A stretch of DNA of 35,627 nucleotides, from assembly GCA_964607375.1 (NCBI GenBank), contig CAZSJY010000015.1, positions 1 to 35,627 on the forward strand, written 5' to 3'. A program made the translations under genes and the position numbers. Of this stretch, positions 1-9,067 are shown in pieces; within the stretch, counting starts at the first letter, position 1; each line of letters opens with the position of its first letter. The stretch comes from JACNLC01 sp964607375. Its GTDB lineage: Bacteria; Fidelibacterota; Marinisomatia; SCGC-AAA003-L08; JACNLC01. Below the pieces are notes generated by a model, which was not told the DNA's origin, did not search any database, and worked only from the letters and a program-made list of their open reading frames with translations.

Positions 1-487
1 ATACTGAACCACTCTCAACACCATATGTATCATCTACTGCTACAGGTGGCTGATTTTCACCTCCTCCACCAATGCAATACCACTCTATTGGGGTCATATC
101 ATTACCCACATTTTCGTTAGCTAGAAAATCGTATGTGTAATCTTCTACATCAAAAATAGCATTTGATGATGAGTCAAAAGCTTTAAAGGTCATAGTCTCA
201 CCGGTAGTTACATTACTGTAAATCATCATATTTACTGTATATCTGCCGGTTATTGGGAAAAATGACGGACTTGCAACACCTCGACATTCTCCGTCAACAA
301 ATGCAGCTACCAAATCACTATCATCTGTTGATTCATTGCCATCAAAAAACACAACACCAGTTTGAGTGGCATTGAACTCAAACGCTGGTGGATACACCGA
401 CCAATCCGGTGTATTTGCAAAAATAAATGTTGCTAAAGTTGCAACAACAACTGTAAACAACACTCTTGTTCTTTTATTGATAATCAT
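1..487 (-). CDS. Secreted multidomain protein, N-terminal part (cut by the window edge)
   Basis: About 162 codons are visible; the 3' part lies outside the window. The start is the ATG at 487, preceded by an AGGAG ribosome site about 6 nt upstream. The protein opens with a basic n-region and a hydrophobic stretch ending near FANTP, a likely signal peptide. Next comes a beta-domain, WSVYPPAFEFN ... DLVAAFVDGECRGVA, which recurs near the C-terminus of the 1814-aa protein in this window (WSVNPHLYEHN ... DVLSVFVDDEVRGVA). After a Gly-rich linker the visible end reads QPPVAVDDTYGVESGS, typical of cadherin/VCBS-like Ig repeats in bacterial surface proteins. A T9SS sorting domain at the unseen C-terminus would be expected but is not shown. 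Function unknown; probably extracellular. The gene has its own long upstream region with a CRP-type site, so it is probably a separate transcription unit from the operon ending at 751. Confidence 0.8.
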   Translation of the reverse strand, partial: MIINKRTRVLFTVVVATLATFIFANTPDWSVYPPAFEFNATQTGVVFFDGNESTDDSDLVAAFVDGECRGVASPSFFPITGRYTVNMMIYSNVTTGETMTFKAFDSSSNAIFDVEDYTYDFLANENVGNDMTPIEWYCIGGGGENQPPVAVDDTYGVESGSV

Positions 488-584
488 GATTATCTCCTCT
501 TTTATCCTTTGTTATAGTTAATTAAATCAATTGTAATCATTCGCTTAACATTGCCTAAAAATATTGGGAAAATCCCCTAAAACA

Positions 585-602
585 ATGTGATACTAATCAC
601 AT
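585..602 (-). promoter_or_regulatory. CRP/FNR-family operator (TGTGA-N6-TCACA)
   Basis: The sequence ATGTGATACTAATCACAT is a perfect inverted repeat with 7-bp arms around ACTA. It matches the classical CRP core TGTGA-N6-TCACA exactly. It lies about 98 bp upstream of the ATG at 487, a sensible place for an activator site. No crp-like gene is in this window, so the regulator is unidentified. The match to the consensus is seen directly; binding is inferred. Confidence 0.6.
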
Positions 603-701
603 ATCTATAATTTATAACCACAATTTTCTTTTGATATTATAAATATAAAACATGCAATAATTACGCCACAACCTACATTAAGAATAAACAATAATATTAA
701 C

Positions 702-728
702 AATTGATACATCTTATTTGTATCAATT
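702..728 (-). terminator. Inverted repeat after the long operon; weak terminator or operator
   Basis: Nine-base arms AATTGATAC and GTATCAATT are separated by 9 nt, starting 22 nt past the stop of the 967-aa C25 protein. On the minus strand the repeat is followed by a T-rich stretch (GTTAATATTATTGTTTATT), so it could be an AU-only intrinsic terminator. The stem has few G-C pairs, and its upstream arm overlaps the 21-bp motif shared with 20343-20363. An operator role is therefore also possible. Confidence 0.35.
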
Positions 729-739
729 TGTAACAAGAT
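719..739 (-). promoter_or_regulatory. 21-bp conserved upstream motif, copy 1
   Basis: Read on the minus strand the core is TTGTTACAAATTGATACA. It matches the element at 20343-20363 at 19 of 21 positions. It lies 232 bp upstream of the start codon at 487. The core is an imperfect palindrome, TGTnnCAAAYTGnnACA, which suggests a dimeric regulator. No function is assigned. Confidence 0.4.
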
Positions 740-750
740 ATTAAACTCTT

Positions 751-3654
751 TTATTTTAACAATAGAATTTTGATAAAACTGCTTCTATTTTCATGCACTA
801 TCTGCACAAAATAAAGACCAGTAGGATAATTGGATGCATCCAAAGTTAAATTGTGATTACCAGATGTTTGATATCCATCATATAGAGTTGCCAACTGTTT
901 ACCTAACAGATTATAAACACTCACAGATGTAGCACCTGAGTGTGGTAAAAAATATGAAATATTTGTTACAGGATTAAATGGATTAGGGTAACTGCTCAAG
1001 AACAAATAATCGTTAACAATGATTTGTTCTTGATTATCAAGAGAATTCTCTGGTGGTGTGGTTGTAATTTTAATTGCTCTTCCAGCAACTATTGGTGATG
1101 CACCCATGCTAAGTTGATTATTAAAAAGGTATTGCATTCCGCTATTTTGATCAGGTGATTCTATCCCAACTGTAGAATAGTTTCCGTTCAAATCAATATC
1201 ATGAATTTCCTGATATTGAAATACAATTTCACCATCTCCTGTTGTAGTGGAATAAATACTTGGATTGTTCAATATCAATTGGAATGTTTCTTTAACACAA
1301 ATCGGACAATTTTCATCATCTTCTCCATTTGATACATTATCCCACTGGATTATCAATCTTTCATTAGTAGAATACGAGAATACATTGAATGGTTCTGTGC
1401 CAACATTATCATCTAAATCATCCATAAATGGGGCAACAAGGGCTGATGGACCAAGTGGCATCGGAATTGAAAAATTCCAAAAATACGGAATTTGGCAAGG
1501 CTCAAATGATATCCATCCATTTGAGCTAACAGTTGCAGTAGTGTATTCTACTCCATAATACTTAAATGGAAATCCAATTTCAATTTCTATAACAGTATCA
1601 TCTTGCAAATTAAGATTTACCCCTAATCCACCGTCGTCAGGATTCAGCTCAATCCATTCATAAACCGGAGCTTCTTCATAATCTACATCCAAATTATCGT
1701 ACATCCAATATCCATAATCATCCGCAGGAACAGGATCAGTTTCTGCAACTGGTCCAACCAAAATCTCTATATTATTAACGCCAACCATAACACCATCAAT
1801 TTCAAAATCAACACTAAGTATAATTCTGCTTCCAATCGCATAATTACCGAGAGTACCATTAAACAAAACACCGGTTTGATTAGAACTCAAAGCATCAATT
1901 GTTATAGTTTCCGGCGTAGAATTGTCATTTTCAAAGACTTCCATAAAATCTTCAATATAAACTGTGATTTGTTGTGTTTCTGGATAGTAATTGAAAACCT
2001 CGAGTGAAATATCAACATTTTCATTTGGAGAAATATAATTCTCTCCATTTGATAAAGTTTGAGTTACATCAAATTCCAAAAACACATCTGATTCGTAAGG
2101 TGTTCCTTGATCTTCAATATAATTAAAAACAATATGCTTCTGATAATATTGCGGACTGTTAATATACAAATCTAAAGTTGATCCGTCTGGCACATTATCA
2201 AAATCAATATACAAATCACCATTCCAGTTGGTGAGTGCTTTACCTATCAGTTCGCCATCGTACATTAATGCACCTACAGCACCTTCGATTGGATTACTTT
2301 CTGTATCCTCATAGACTTCCACAAAAACATAGGATTGATTCAAATTATCTGAAACATTGTCAACATCAATTTCACTTGGTTCGTTGAGTCTTACCGCTAT
2401 AGACGGATCTCCTAAAATTCCATAGACATGATGATAAAATTCAACTACATCATCAGGATTTTCTGGGAATTCAGATATCAGTGATTGTTTTCCTAAATGA
2501 AGTGCAGGTGCTAATTCAAAAACATTTTCTTCGAGTAAATTATCCCACATTACTGCACAAATTACATTATTGTATTTTGTATCTGTATCTAGGTCTGATG
2601 GACCAACCACTGCAGATGCTCCTTTAGGTGTAAATGGGGTGCCACGAGTTAATAATTCTTCACCAAAACATTTAGCTGGACCACTTTGCGGAGGTACATC
2701 TGCTCCAAAATCTCCGGTATTACATACAAAACTCATTACAATCGGAAGTTTCCATCCGTGATTCAAATCATTAATATCTTCAATATAAAATGCAGGTTTG
2801 TGCCAACCATGAGAATTTCCCCAACCGCGATAATTAATTACGCCAACTCCATCTGTCCAAGAATTGACAACAAGAGGATTTTCTTCAACTTGATAATTAG
2901 CATGAAAAAATGCTGTATCTATATTTGTGTATCCATAATTGTCCAAACGATCCATTAACCAATATGATGTCCAAACAGGCGTAACAGGCCAACTCGAAGG
3001 AGGTATTTCCACACCGTCGTTTGTGCTGTAATTTCCTGCAACTAATAACGCATTATTCAAATATTCTCCATTGTCGGAAACTTCTTCCAATAGATAGTAT
3101 TGCATAGATCTAGTTTTTATATTAAGTAAATCTCCGCTACTTCTTACTGACCAACGGCCAACAAAAAACTTCGGTTGTAAAGGATTATCATCAAAAAAAG
3201 TATATGGATAATCTGTAACATCCTCTTCATCTTCATTTATTGAATGAATGAAAAATGTTGGAATTATTAAAGCTCCATTTACATCTCCAACCAATAACAC
3301 ATATTCAAGCAATGGATTATTATTGTAATAATTTTGCAGATGAGTTTTAAGACCGGTAGCTGTTGATAAACCTTCTTCATCCATAGAAATTACATCAACA
3401 TCAAAACCTTGAGTTCGTTTAAATTCTACAAAGTTACCACCATATATTGGTACATCATTTGGATTTGTTAAATAACCAAGTAAATCACTATCCGCAAGAA
3501 CAATTAAATAATTTCCACGAGTATATTCTGCATCTCTATCGATATCTTTGAAGTTTTTTTGAGATAATGGAATATAGTCAACAGCAAAAATGATTGAATA
3601 AAATATAATCCCAATTAGAAAAAGTTTGTTAAAGTGACTATTAATATTTTTCAT
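751..3654 (-). CDS. Gingipain-like C25 peptidase family protein with T9SS sorting domain
   Basis: 967 aa, ATG start with AAGGATAG upstream. An N-terminal hydrophobic signal (about residues 9-24) is followed by a caspase-like C25 domain at about 45-420. Shared gingipain landmarks are YVLLVGDVNG (118-127), FVGRWSVRS (164-172), the nucleophile block SFVCNTGDFG (Cys311), a second aligned Cys329 and GDPSIAVRL. The block matching gingipain NYTGHGS reads NYRGWGN, so the position of the catalytic His holds Trp278; His282 and His285 lie just after it. Ig-like segments follow, then a nidogen-like module at about 645-866 (FPFKYYG...VSSNGWISF), and a type A sorting domain (PNPFNP near residue 890, ending ILLLK). 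It is probably exported by T9SS to the cell surface. It is the last gene of the operon, 9 bp after the M14 gene. The family is clear; peptidase activity is uncertain. Confidence 0.9.
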   Translation of the reverse strand: MKNINSHFNKLFLIGIIFYSIIFAVDYIPLSQKNFKDIDRDAEYTRGNYLIVLADSDLLGYLTNPNDVPIYGGNFVEFKRTQGFDVDVISMDEEGLSTATGLKTHLQNYYNNNPLLEYVLLVGDVNGALIIPTFFIHSINEDEEDVTDYPYTFFDDNPLQPKFFVGRWSVRSSGDLLNIKTRSMQYYLLEEVSDNGEYLNNALLVAGNYSTNDGVEIPPSSWPVTPVWTSYWLMDRLDNYGYTNIDTAFFHANYQVEENPLVVNSWTDGVGVINYRGWGNSHGWHKPAFYIEDINDLNHGWKLPIVMSFVCNTGDFGADVPPQSGPAKCFGEELLTRGTPFTPKGASAVVGPSDLDTDTKYNNVICAVMWDNLLEENVFELAPALHLGKQSLISEFPENPDDVVEFYHHVYGILGDPSIAVRLNEPSEIDVDNVSDNLNQSYVFVEVYEDTESNPIEGAVGALMYDGELIGKALTNWNGDLYIDFDNVPDGSTLDLYINSPQYYQKHIVFNYIEDQGTPYESDVFLEFDVTQTLSNGENYISPNENVDISLEVFNYYPETQQITVYIEDFMEVFENDNSTPETITIDALSSNQTGVLFNGTLGNYAIGSRIILSVDFEIDGVMVGVNNIEILVGPVAETDPVPADDYGYWMYDNLDVDYEEAPVYEWIELNPDDGGLGVNLNLQDDTVIEIEIGFPFKYYGVEYTTATVSSNGWISFEPCQIPYFWNFSIPMPLGPSALVAPFMDDLDDNVGTEPFNVFSYSTNERLIIQWDNVSNGEDDENCPICVKETFQLILNNPSIYSTTTGDGEIVFQYQEIHDIDLNGNYSTVGIESPDQNSGMQYLFNNQLSMGASPIVAGRAIKITTTPPENSLDNQEQIIVNDYLFLSSYPNPFNPVTNISYFLPHSGATSVSVYNLLGKQLATLYDGYQTSGNHNLTLDASNYPTGLYFVQIVHENRSSFIKILLLK

Positions 3655-3663
3655 TTTCTATCC

Positions 3664-5982
3664 TTATTTTAGTAGTAATAATTTTTTAGTTGATGTAAAA
3701 TCATCAGTTGTAAGTTTGTACAAGTAAATACCAGATGCAAAGTTATCAGCATCCCAAACAACTTCGTGGTACCCTAATCCCTCTCTGCTATCTACTAACT
3801 GCTCAACTAATTGCCCTTGGATATTATAAATAGCAATTAGCACGGAGCACGGAGCAGGGAGTTGGTAGGTTATAGTAGTTATAGGATTAAATGGATTGGG
3901 ATGATTTTGAAACAAACTATATTTTATCGGAATAATACTATTATCATTGCTAACGACATTACCCTGGCCTTTGTAAATAGATAATTGGTCAATTTTAAGA
4001 CCTCTGTATTCTACAGTATAATCTGGTCTCAACTCAATTTCAATGAACATAGATTCTCCACTAATGGAAATCGGATGATTTTCTTCGTGTAATACCCAAT
4101 TTTGGTCATTCCATAATATTTCTGAAGTATCTTGTTCTCCAATAAACCTTACAAATAACGAATCATTTTCCCATTCTAATTCATATTGAAAGTTTAGTTT
4201 CATTTCTAACTCATCCACATCTGTAAGATTAATAGTATTTGAGCGAATCAAAATATTATTATCTGGATATATAATTTCGCTTTGTGATAACAAACAACCA
4301 TCTTCAATAATCCAATCACCTGTTATAATTTCCCAATTATCTAAATTATTGAAATCATCTTCAAACACAATTTCCGAATAATCAATATCGACATCTAAAG
4401 TTATGTTGGAATTCAAACTAACATCGATAAATTGTGAAAAAAGATTTTCACCAAAAACAGTGATATGGTATGAATTCTCAGGAATCACTATTTGTAGTGA
4501 AGATTCGACATTTGAGTAATTCATTTCTCCATATTCATCAACAACTGTAATTTCTACTGGAGATGGAGAATCTAAAATCAATGTTAATTGAAACTCATTT
4601 AGAGGTTCCAAATAAAAATCTTCAACTGTTATCACTGAACTACTTGGAGTAAACTCAAGATTTTGCTTTTCATATCCTCTTTTATCAATTTCAATGTTAT
4701 AGGTTCCAGGAACTAATAACCTCCTATACCTCCCAAATTCATCTGTTACTCTGTTTTCCAACATCATTCCATCCATTTCCACTATTTTGACAAATGCATC
4801 TTGAATAGGAACTGATGTTTGAGCATCAAATACATGTCCGGTAATTTGGTATTTTTCTGCACCATATTCTCCGGAATCGTATCCAACTGCACGGTTCATC
4901 AAATAGTACGCACCTCTCAAATTCCTCTCAATTGTGTCTTCTATCAAATCCACATTATCTGATTGTAGGTTTTCTGTTCCTGTTTCAATTAGATATTGCA
5001 CGCAACCATCTTTTGCATAAAACCAATCGTGTGCACTACCTTTACGAGATGATCCTGCAACCGGAATATAATATTGAAAATCAGTCCCGGTTTCAGTTGG
5101 AATTAAATTTGCAATTGTCTGTCCAATCGTATTTATGACTGGAAAATCAGGTGGATATTTTGCTCCCTCCCAATCCCAGGAATAAATCACTTGCTCAGAA
5201 ACATTTCCAGATCGGGAACTATGATATGCAATAGATAATAAAAAATGTTTATCATCTACAAAATCTCTAATTCCTTGTAGCTCCAATTCAGAAAACGGAT
5301 ACTCGCCTTTGTAGTAATCGTAATGAGCTTGATATGGTGATGGATCTCCTTCCCAAAGTTCATCCCCGCGAAACCAATTAAAATCATAATTTCTATTTAA
5401 ATCAACTCCATCTGAATCATTTCCGACGCCCTCAACAAAATTGAAGATTCCATTAAAATCAACATCTCTACGATTTTTTCTATAAGCAACATCCTGTATC
5501 CACTCACCATCTTCTTCATACCCGTGAACAACCCTCAAACCCTCAGGATTATGAGTTGGTACTACCCAAATTTCTGCATTTTGAAGTATGTATTTTAGGT
5601 TAGTAATCGGAGGTGTTGGTTCTAATACCATCCGTATAATTTCCATAGCAATCTCAATTCCATAGATTTCTTCTGCGTGGCATTGCCCTAAAAACAACAC
5701 TCTTGCTTCATCTTCTTTTACATCAGCATTATACGATAATTTAACTCCCCAAAATGGAAGCCCGTCTGTAGATGATATTCCGATTTCTTCTAATTTGTAA
5801 ATTATACCACTTCCCGGATACGCAGGAGATGGTTCAGCATTGTTTCCAAACTGTTCATTCCATAATTCCAGTTGAGCTTGGATTTCTTCGTAAGTATGAT
5901 ACCTTTCGTGAAGTTCTTCCTGTGCAATAATATTGCTGATTCCAACAAATATTAATATTAAAAATGTCATTCTATATTTCAT
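3664..5982 (-). CDS. Secreted M14 zinc carboxypeptidase with regulatory-like domain and T9SS sorting domain
   Basis: 772 aa with a signal peptide ending near IIAQ (residue 21). The M14 catalytic domain spans about 25-365. The zinc ligands are in the HxxE motif (His102, Glu105) and at His254 (AYHSS). The substrate-carboxylate motif DLNRN is at 194-198 and the catalytic Glu333 is in YLIETGTE. All key residues are present, so activity is expected. A carboxypeptidase-regulatory-like beta-sandwich follows (about 379-457), then a jelly-roll region (about 540-670), then a type A sorting domain (HPNPFNP near 695, ending KKLLLLK). It should trim C-terminal residues of peptides outside the cell. No clear ribosome site precedes the ATG; a hairpin sits in the short upstream gap. 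It lies between the VWED-repeat protein (45 bp upstream) and the second C25 gene (9 bp downstream). Its presence in a poly-gamma-glutamate operon makes polymer processing conceivable, but the sequence does not show it. Confidence 0.92.
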   Translation of the reverse strand: MKYRMTFLILIFVGISNIIAQEELHERYHTYEEIQAQLELWNEQFGNNAEPSPAYPGSGIIYKLEEIGISSTDGLPFWGVKLSYNADVKEDEARVLFLGQCHAEEIYGIEIAMEIIRMVLEPTPPITNLKYILQNAEIWVVPTHNPEGLRVVHGYEEDGEWIQDVAYRKNRRDVDFNGIFNFVEGVGNDSDGVDLNRNYDFNWFRGDELWEGDPSPYQAHYDYYKGEYPFSELELQGIRDFVDDKHFLLSIAYHSSRSGNVSEQVIYSWDWEGAKYPPDFPVINTIGQTIANLIPTETGTDFQYYIPVAGSSRKGSAHDWFYAKDGCVQYLIETGTENLQSDNVDLIEDTIERNLRGAYYLMNRAVGYDSGEYGAEKYQITGHVFDAQTSVPIQDAFVKIVEMDGMMLENRVTDEFGRYRRLLVPGTYNIEIDKRGYEKQNLEFTPSSSVITVEDFYLEPLNEFQLTLILDSPSPVEITVVDEYGEMNYSNVESSLQIVIPENSYHITVFGENLFSQFIDVSLNSNITLDVDIDYSEIVFEDDFNNLDNWEIITGDWIIEDGCLLSQSEIIYPDNNILIRSNTINLTDVDELEMKLNFQYELEWENDSLFVRFIGEQDTSEILWNDQNWVLHEENHPISISGESMFIEIELRPDYTVEYRGLKIDQLSIYKGQGNVVSNDNSIIPIKYSLFQNHPNPFNPITTITYQLPAPCSVLIAIYNIQGQLVEQLVDSREGLGYHEVVWDADNFASGIYLYKLTTDDFTSTKKLLLLK
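3839..3859. repeat. G+C-rich heptamer microrepeat inside a sorting domain
   Basis: Three 7-bp units, AGCACGG, AGCACGG and AGCAGGG, lie in tandem within otherwise AT-rich coding sequence. On the minus strand they encode the LPAPCSV part of the M14 protein's sorting domain. The reading frame and the length relative to other sorting domains here are kept. Short G+C-rich patches like this can mark local repeat expansion or a small dispersed repeat. Confidence 0.45.
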
Positions 5983-5995
5983 TTTTATATTTTGT

Positions 5996-6015
5996 ACAAG
6001 GGAGAACTCCCTTGT
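5996..6015 (-). other. Intra-operon hairpin before the M14 gene
   Basis: The arms ACAAGGGAG and CTCCCTTGT form a near-perfect stem-loop in the 45-bp gap between the VWED-repeat gene and the M14 gene, ending 13 nt before the M14 ATG. It is followed on the minus strand by an A-rich rather than T-rich stretch, so it is not a standard terminator. It could stabilise or mark processing of the mRNA, or tune translation of the M14 gene, which lacks an obvious ribosome site. Confidence 0.45.
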
Positions 6016-6027
6016 TCCTTTTCTAAA

Positions 6028-9000
6028 TTATTTCAATAGTACTAACTTTTGTGTCTGTTCAAAGTTCTCTATTTGGAGTTTAGCAAAATACACCCCACTT
6101 GGATAATTTTCTGCATTCCAGTTTACTTGATGATAACCTGATTCTAATTGTCTGTTAATCAATTCATCTACAAGTTTTCCCTGTAAATTGTAAACTTGTA
6201 ATAACGCATTTAGATGAACCTCTACCATTGGTATTGTGAATCCAATTGTCGTTACTGGATTAAAGGGATTTGGATACGCATTCAATAGCACATGATCCAT
6301 AATTTGTAATTCATCACTTATATTTACATACTCAGTAAAAGACCTTGATTGAACATAAGTATTTCTTAAGTCTTCCTTCCCTGAACTTCTTAAATCTTCC
6401 CATAAAATTACATAAGACTGTCCATCTTCAGAATACATTTCAATTCTCGGTGATTGTTGTGAAAAGTCCTCATCACAAATAATAATGCCACCTTCTTCAA
6501 ATATTAGGTCATCATTATAATCTGCTTCTTGATAGTAGATATCTGTACCCACTCCCATTCTGCTATCTTCCCAAACAAACATAAATCTATCTACACCCTC
6601 TATATACCACAATTCCTTGAAATACACGAATGGTGATAGTTGATCTCCATCTCCACCAGCTAATACAACTTCAGCATTAACGTGCATTCCATCTACCATA
6701 TCAATTTCTGTGCAAAAAATATCATAGTTCATTCCATTTTCAAAATCTTCCCAACAAACCATAAAAAGATTATAAGAATTATCATAATCAAAAGATGGAT
6801 TTAATTGATCATTTGTTTTAGAAACAATTGCTGTTCCATTTTCTTCTCCGGCAATTTGACCTTCATCAGTAATAAATTGCCCATAGATATCAGCATCAGA
6901 TCCATTTCGAGTATCCTTCCACGCTGCAAATACACCATTCTCTGTCCTAAGAGTTTTAATCGCATCTTGGTCACCTACTTCGTTAGAAATTATAAGTGGA
7001 TTTGAACTCCAATCATTAGGAAAATTACCATTATTATCTACAGCTTGTGCGTATAAATTCAAATCAGAATTATCATTTTTGAAAAACACTATACATCCGC
7101 CATCTGCTTTTTGTTCAATACTTTGGATTAAATCATTACCTTCCATTTGAGAGATATAAACTCCACCATTTTCCCATTGGGGATTACCTTGTTCATCAAA
7201 CTTTTGTAATTTTGCATCATAATCCCATAGTTGAATATCAGAATAAGCCACATACAAAAATCCGTCGGTACCAGCAATTGAAGCTATATCAAATTGGTCC
7301 ATATTCCACTCGTTAGCATAAATTGGTAAACCGTTTGAATCCATAACTGGATTTAAATCTTGATCAAGAACGACATAGTAGAGTGTTTTAGTACCACCAT
7401 CTTCTTCGCAAAGGAAATTAAGAAATATGTGTTCACCAATTAACGTTGCAGATGGATAATCTTGATATTCATTTTCGCAAAGTAGTTGTCCATTTAACTC
7501 AGAAATATTTGGAAAATCTTCAGTGATAATTTGACCATAAGTTTGGGGAGTACTTCCACCATTCCTCTTATCCAGCCAATAAGCTAAAGTTCTGTTATCA
7601 CCCAAGTATAATAATTTTGGTGATATTGCATCTCCATCGAGTCCAGGGAAAAATATCATTCCATTATCTTCAAATGTAGTTCCTGTGGCATCCACATGTT
7701 GTACTGCCATATCAATACTTCCAGATTGTTGGTCTCCAAAAACAACAAATGCACCACCTAACTTGTCTTTTTTAACAATAGGATTAAACTGATAATTAAC
7801 TGCTTCACTAATTGGAATTCCATTAGTTTGGAAAACTAAATCACCACTACTATCAACATGTTGAAAATAAATTTCAATTTGTGGATAAACTGCGTTTCGT
7901 TCATCCATCCAAGTGAAAAATACTCCTCCAAAACCGTCTCCAGTTAACCTAACTTGAGTTTGCTTCATGTCAACTGATGCAATTGGTTTGCCATTATCTT
8001 CCCATAAAATTCCATCAACAAAATGATAGGCTTGAGCAAAGATATCTTCAGCATCATTTCTTTTATCTTCCCATACAACATAAACAATATCTGAATCAGT
8101 TTTTACTCGAGGGTTAAACTGAGCTGAGCCATCTGAGCATAAATTAAGTCCATCGTTTTCAAGATGTTGGTTTCCTAATTCATCAATAATTTGCAGAAAT
8201 ATATCGTTATTATTGACGCCATTGCGTTCATCTTCCCATACGATAACAGTTCTATTATCTGAAATATAATTTACTTTGGGTTTATTTTGGTCAACTCCCG
8301 AAATTGTACAAACAGGAATACCGCCTTCATCTCCCCACAATGTATTGCAATTTAAGTCAATTCTTTGAGCATAGATATCAATTTCACCAGGGATTCTTGC
8401 ATCTTCCCAAACCAAACTAGCAAATCCTTCTCCGCTTGTTTCAAAACTGACGCTTGTATGAGCTCCCGTACTTGTGATTATTGGAACACCAACACCTTGT
8501 GCTACTATTTCACCATTAGGAGAGATATGTGTTCCGTATGTATATCCTGAAGCACTACTCGTCAAAGATTTATCGTTCCATATAACAAATACACCACCAA
8601 CACCATCTGCACACATATTTATAGATTCCTGAGTTCCTTCAACATTTGACAAGGCTACTCCTATTGGATCCCAGTTCAGGCTACCATCTCCTAATACATG
8701 TTGTGCATAAACATCACCATCTTCAGGTTCATTTCGATAGTCTCTCCAAACTACAAAAATTCCACCATTTTCATCTGATATGGAAATTGGATCTTCTTGT
8801 CTGCCGACTTCAGTAACTATAGGAGTCCCATTTTCTTGCCACAATATTTCACCAGCTGTATTAACTTTTTGAGCATAAATATCTCTTCCTCCATCACGAG
8901 TATCTGACCAAACAAAAATTATTTCTCCATCATTTCCAACTGATGCTGTTCTTTGCCATTCTGTATGAATCCCTTGCCTAATAGGAATCCCGCCATCATC

Positions 9001-9063
9001 CCAATCGAATTGGCTAAATACTGTTGTTAAAACACTCACTAACAAAAAAATCTTTTTTAACAT
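6028..9063 (-). CDS. Large secreted VWED-repeat protein (propeller-like) with T9SS sorting domain
   Basis: 1011 aa, ATG start with AAAGG overlapping the stop of the preceding gene. A signal peptide (LLVSVLTTVFSQ) is followed by about 15 degenerate units of roughly 55-60 residues between about 30 and 910. Each has a core like GGVFVVWEDxRNGxxDIYAQ; examples are FVWSDTRDGGRDIYAQ, LVWEDARIPGEIDIYAQ and FVWEDSRMGVGTDIYYQ. The alternating strands and the Gly/Asp turns suggest one or two beta-propellers or a solenoid. The C-terminus carries a type A sorting domain (YPNPFNP near 930, ending KLVLLK). No catalytic motif is visible. I infer an extracellular binding or structural protein carried out by T9SS. 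It starts 4 bp after the lipoprotein gene, so it is almost certainly co-transcribed with the poly-gamma-glutamate genes. Ligand unknown. Confidence 0.88.
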   Translation of the reverse strand: MLKKIFLLVSVLTTVFSQFDWDDGGIPIRQGIHTEWQRTASVGNDGEIIFVWSDTRDGGRDIYAQKVNTAGEILWQENGTPIVTEVGRQEDPISISDENGGIFVVWRDYRNEPEDGDVYAQHVLGDGSLNWDPIGVALSNVEGTQESINMCADGVGGVFVIWNDKSLTSSASGYTYGTHISPNGEIVAQGVGVPIITSTGAHTSVSFETSGEGFASLVWEDARIPGEIDIYAQRIDLNCNTLWGDEGGIPVCTISGVDQNKPKVNYISDNRTVIVWEDERNGVNNNDIFLQIIDELGNQHLENDGLNLCSDGSAQFNPRVKTDSDIVYVVWEDKRNDAEDIFAQAYHFVDGILWEDNGKPIASVDMKQTQVRLTGDGFGGVFFTWMDERNAVYPQIEIYFQHVDSSGDLVFQTNGIPISEAVNYQFNPIVKKDKLGGAFVVFGDQQSGSIDMAVQHVDATGTTFEDNGMIFFPGLDGDAISPKLLYLGDNRTLAYWLDKRNGGSTPQTYGQIITEDFPNISELNGQLLCENEYQDYPSATLIGEHIFLNFLCEEDGGTKTLYYVVLDQDLNPVMDSNGLPIYANEWNMDQFDIASIAGTDGFLYVAYSDIQLWDYDAKLQKFDEQGNPQWENGGVYISQMEGNDLIQSIEQKADGGCIVFFKNDNSDLNLYAQAVDNNGNFPNDWSSNPLIISNEVGDQDAIKTLRTENGVFAAWKDTRNGSDADIYGQFITDEGQIAGEENGTAIVSKTNDQLNPSFDYDNSYNLFMVCWEDFENGMNYDIFCTEIDMVDGMHVNAEVVLAGGDGDQLSPFVYFKELWYIEGVDRFMFVWEDSRMGVGTDIYYQEADYNDDLIFEEGGIIICDEDFSQQSPRIEMYSEDGQSYVILWEDLRSSGKEDLRNTYVQSRSFTEYVNISDELQIMDHVLLNAYPNPFNPVTTIGFTIPMVEVHLNALLQVYNLQGKLVDELINRQLESGYHQVNWNAENYPSGVYFAKLQIENFEQTQKLVLLK

Positions 9064-9067
9064 TGTT

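Noticed and set aside
566..577. GGGAAAATCCC inverted repeat near the CRP-type site
   Set aside because: The arms are only 4 bp and one such repeat is expected by chance, so it was not called as an operator.
3839..3861. Mobile element or insertion suggested by the G+C-rich heptamer repeat
   Set aside because: There is no flanking duplication, and the sorting domain keeps its normal length, so no insertion is supported.
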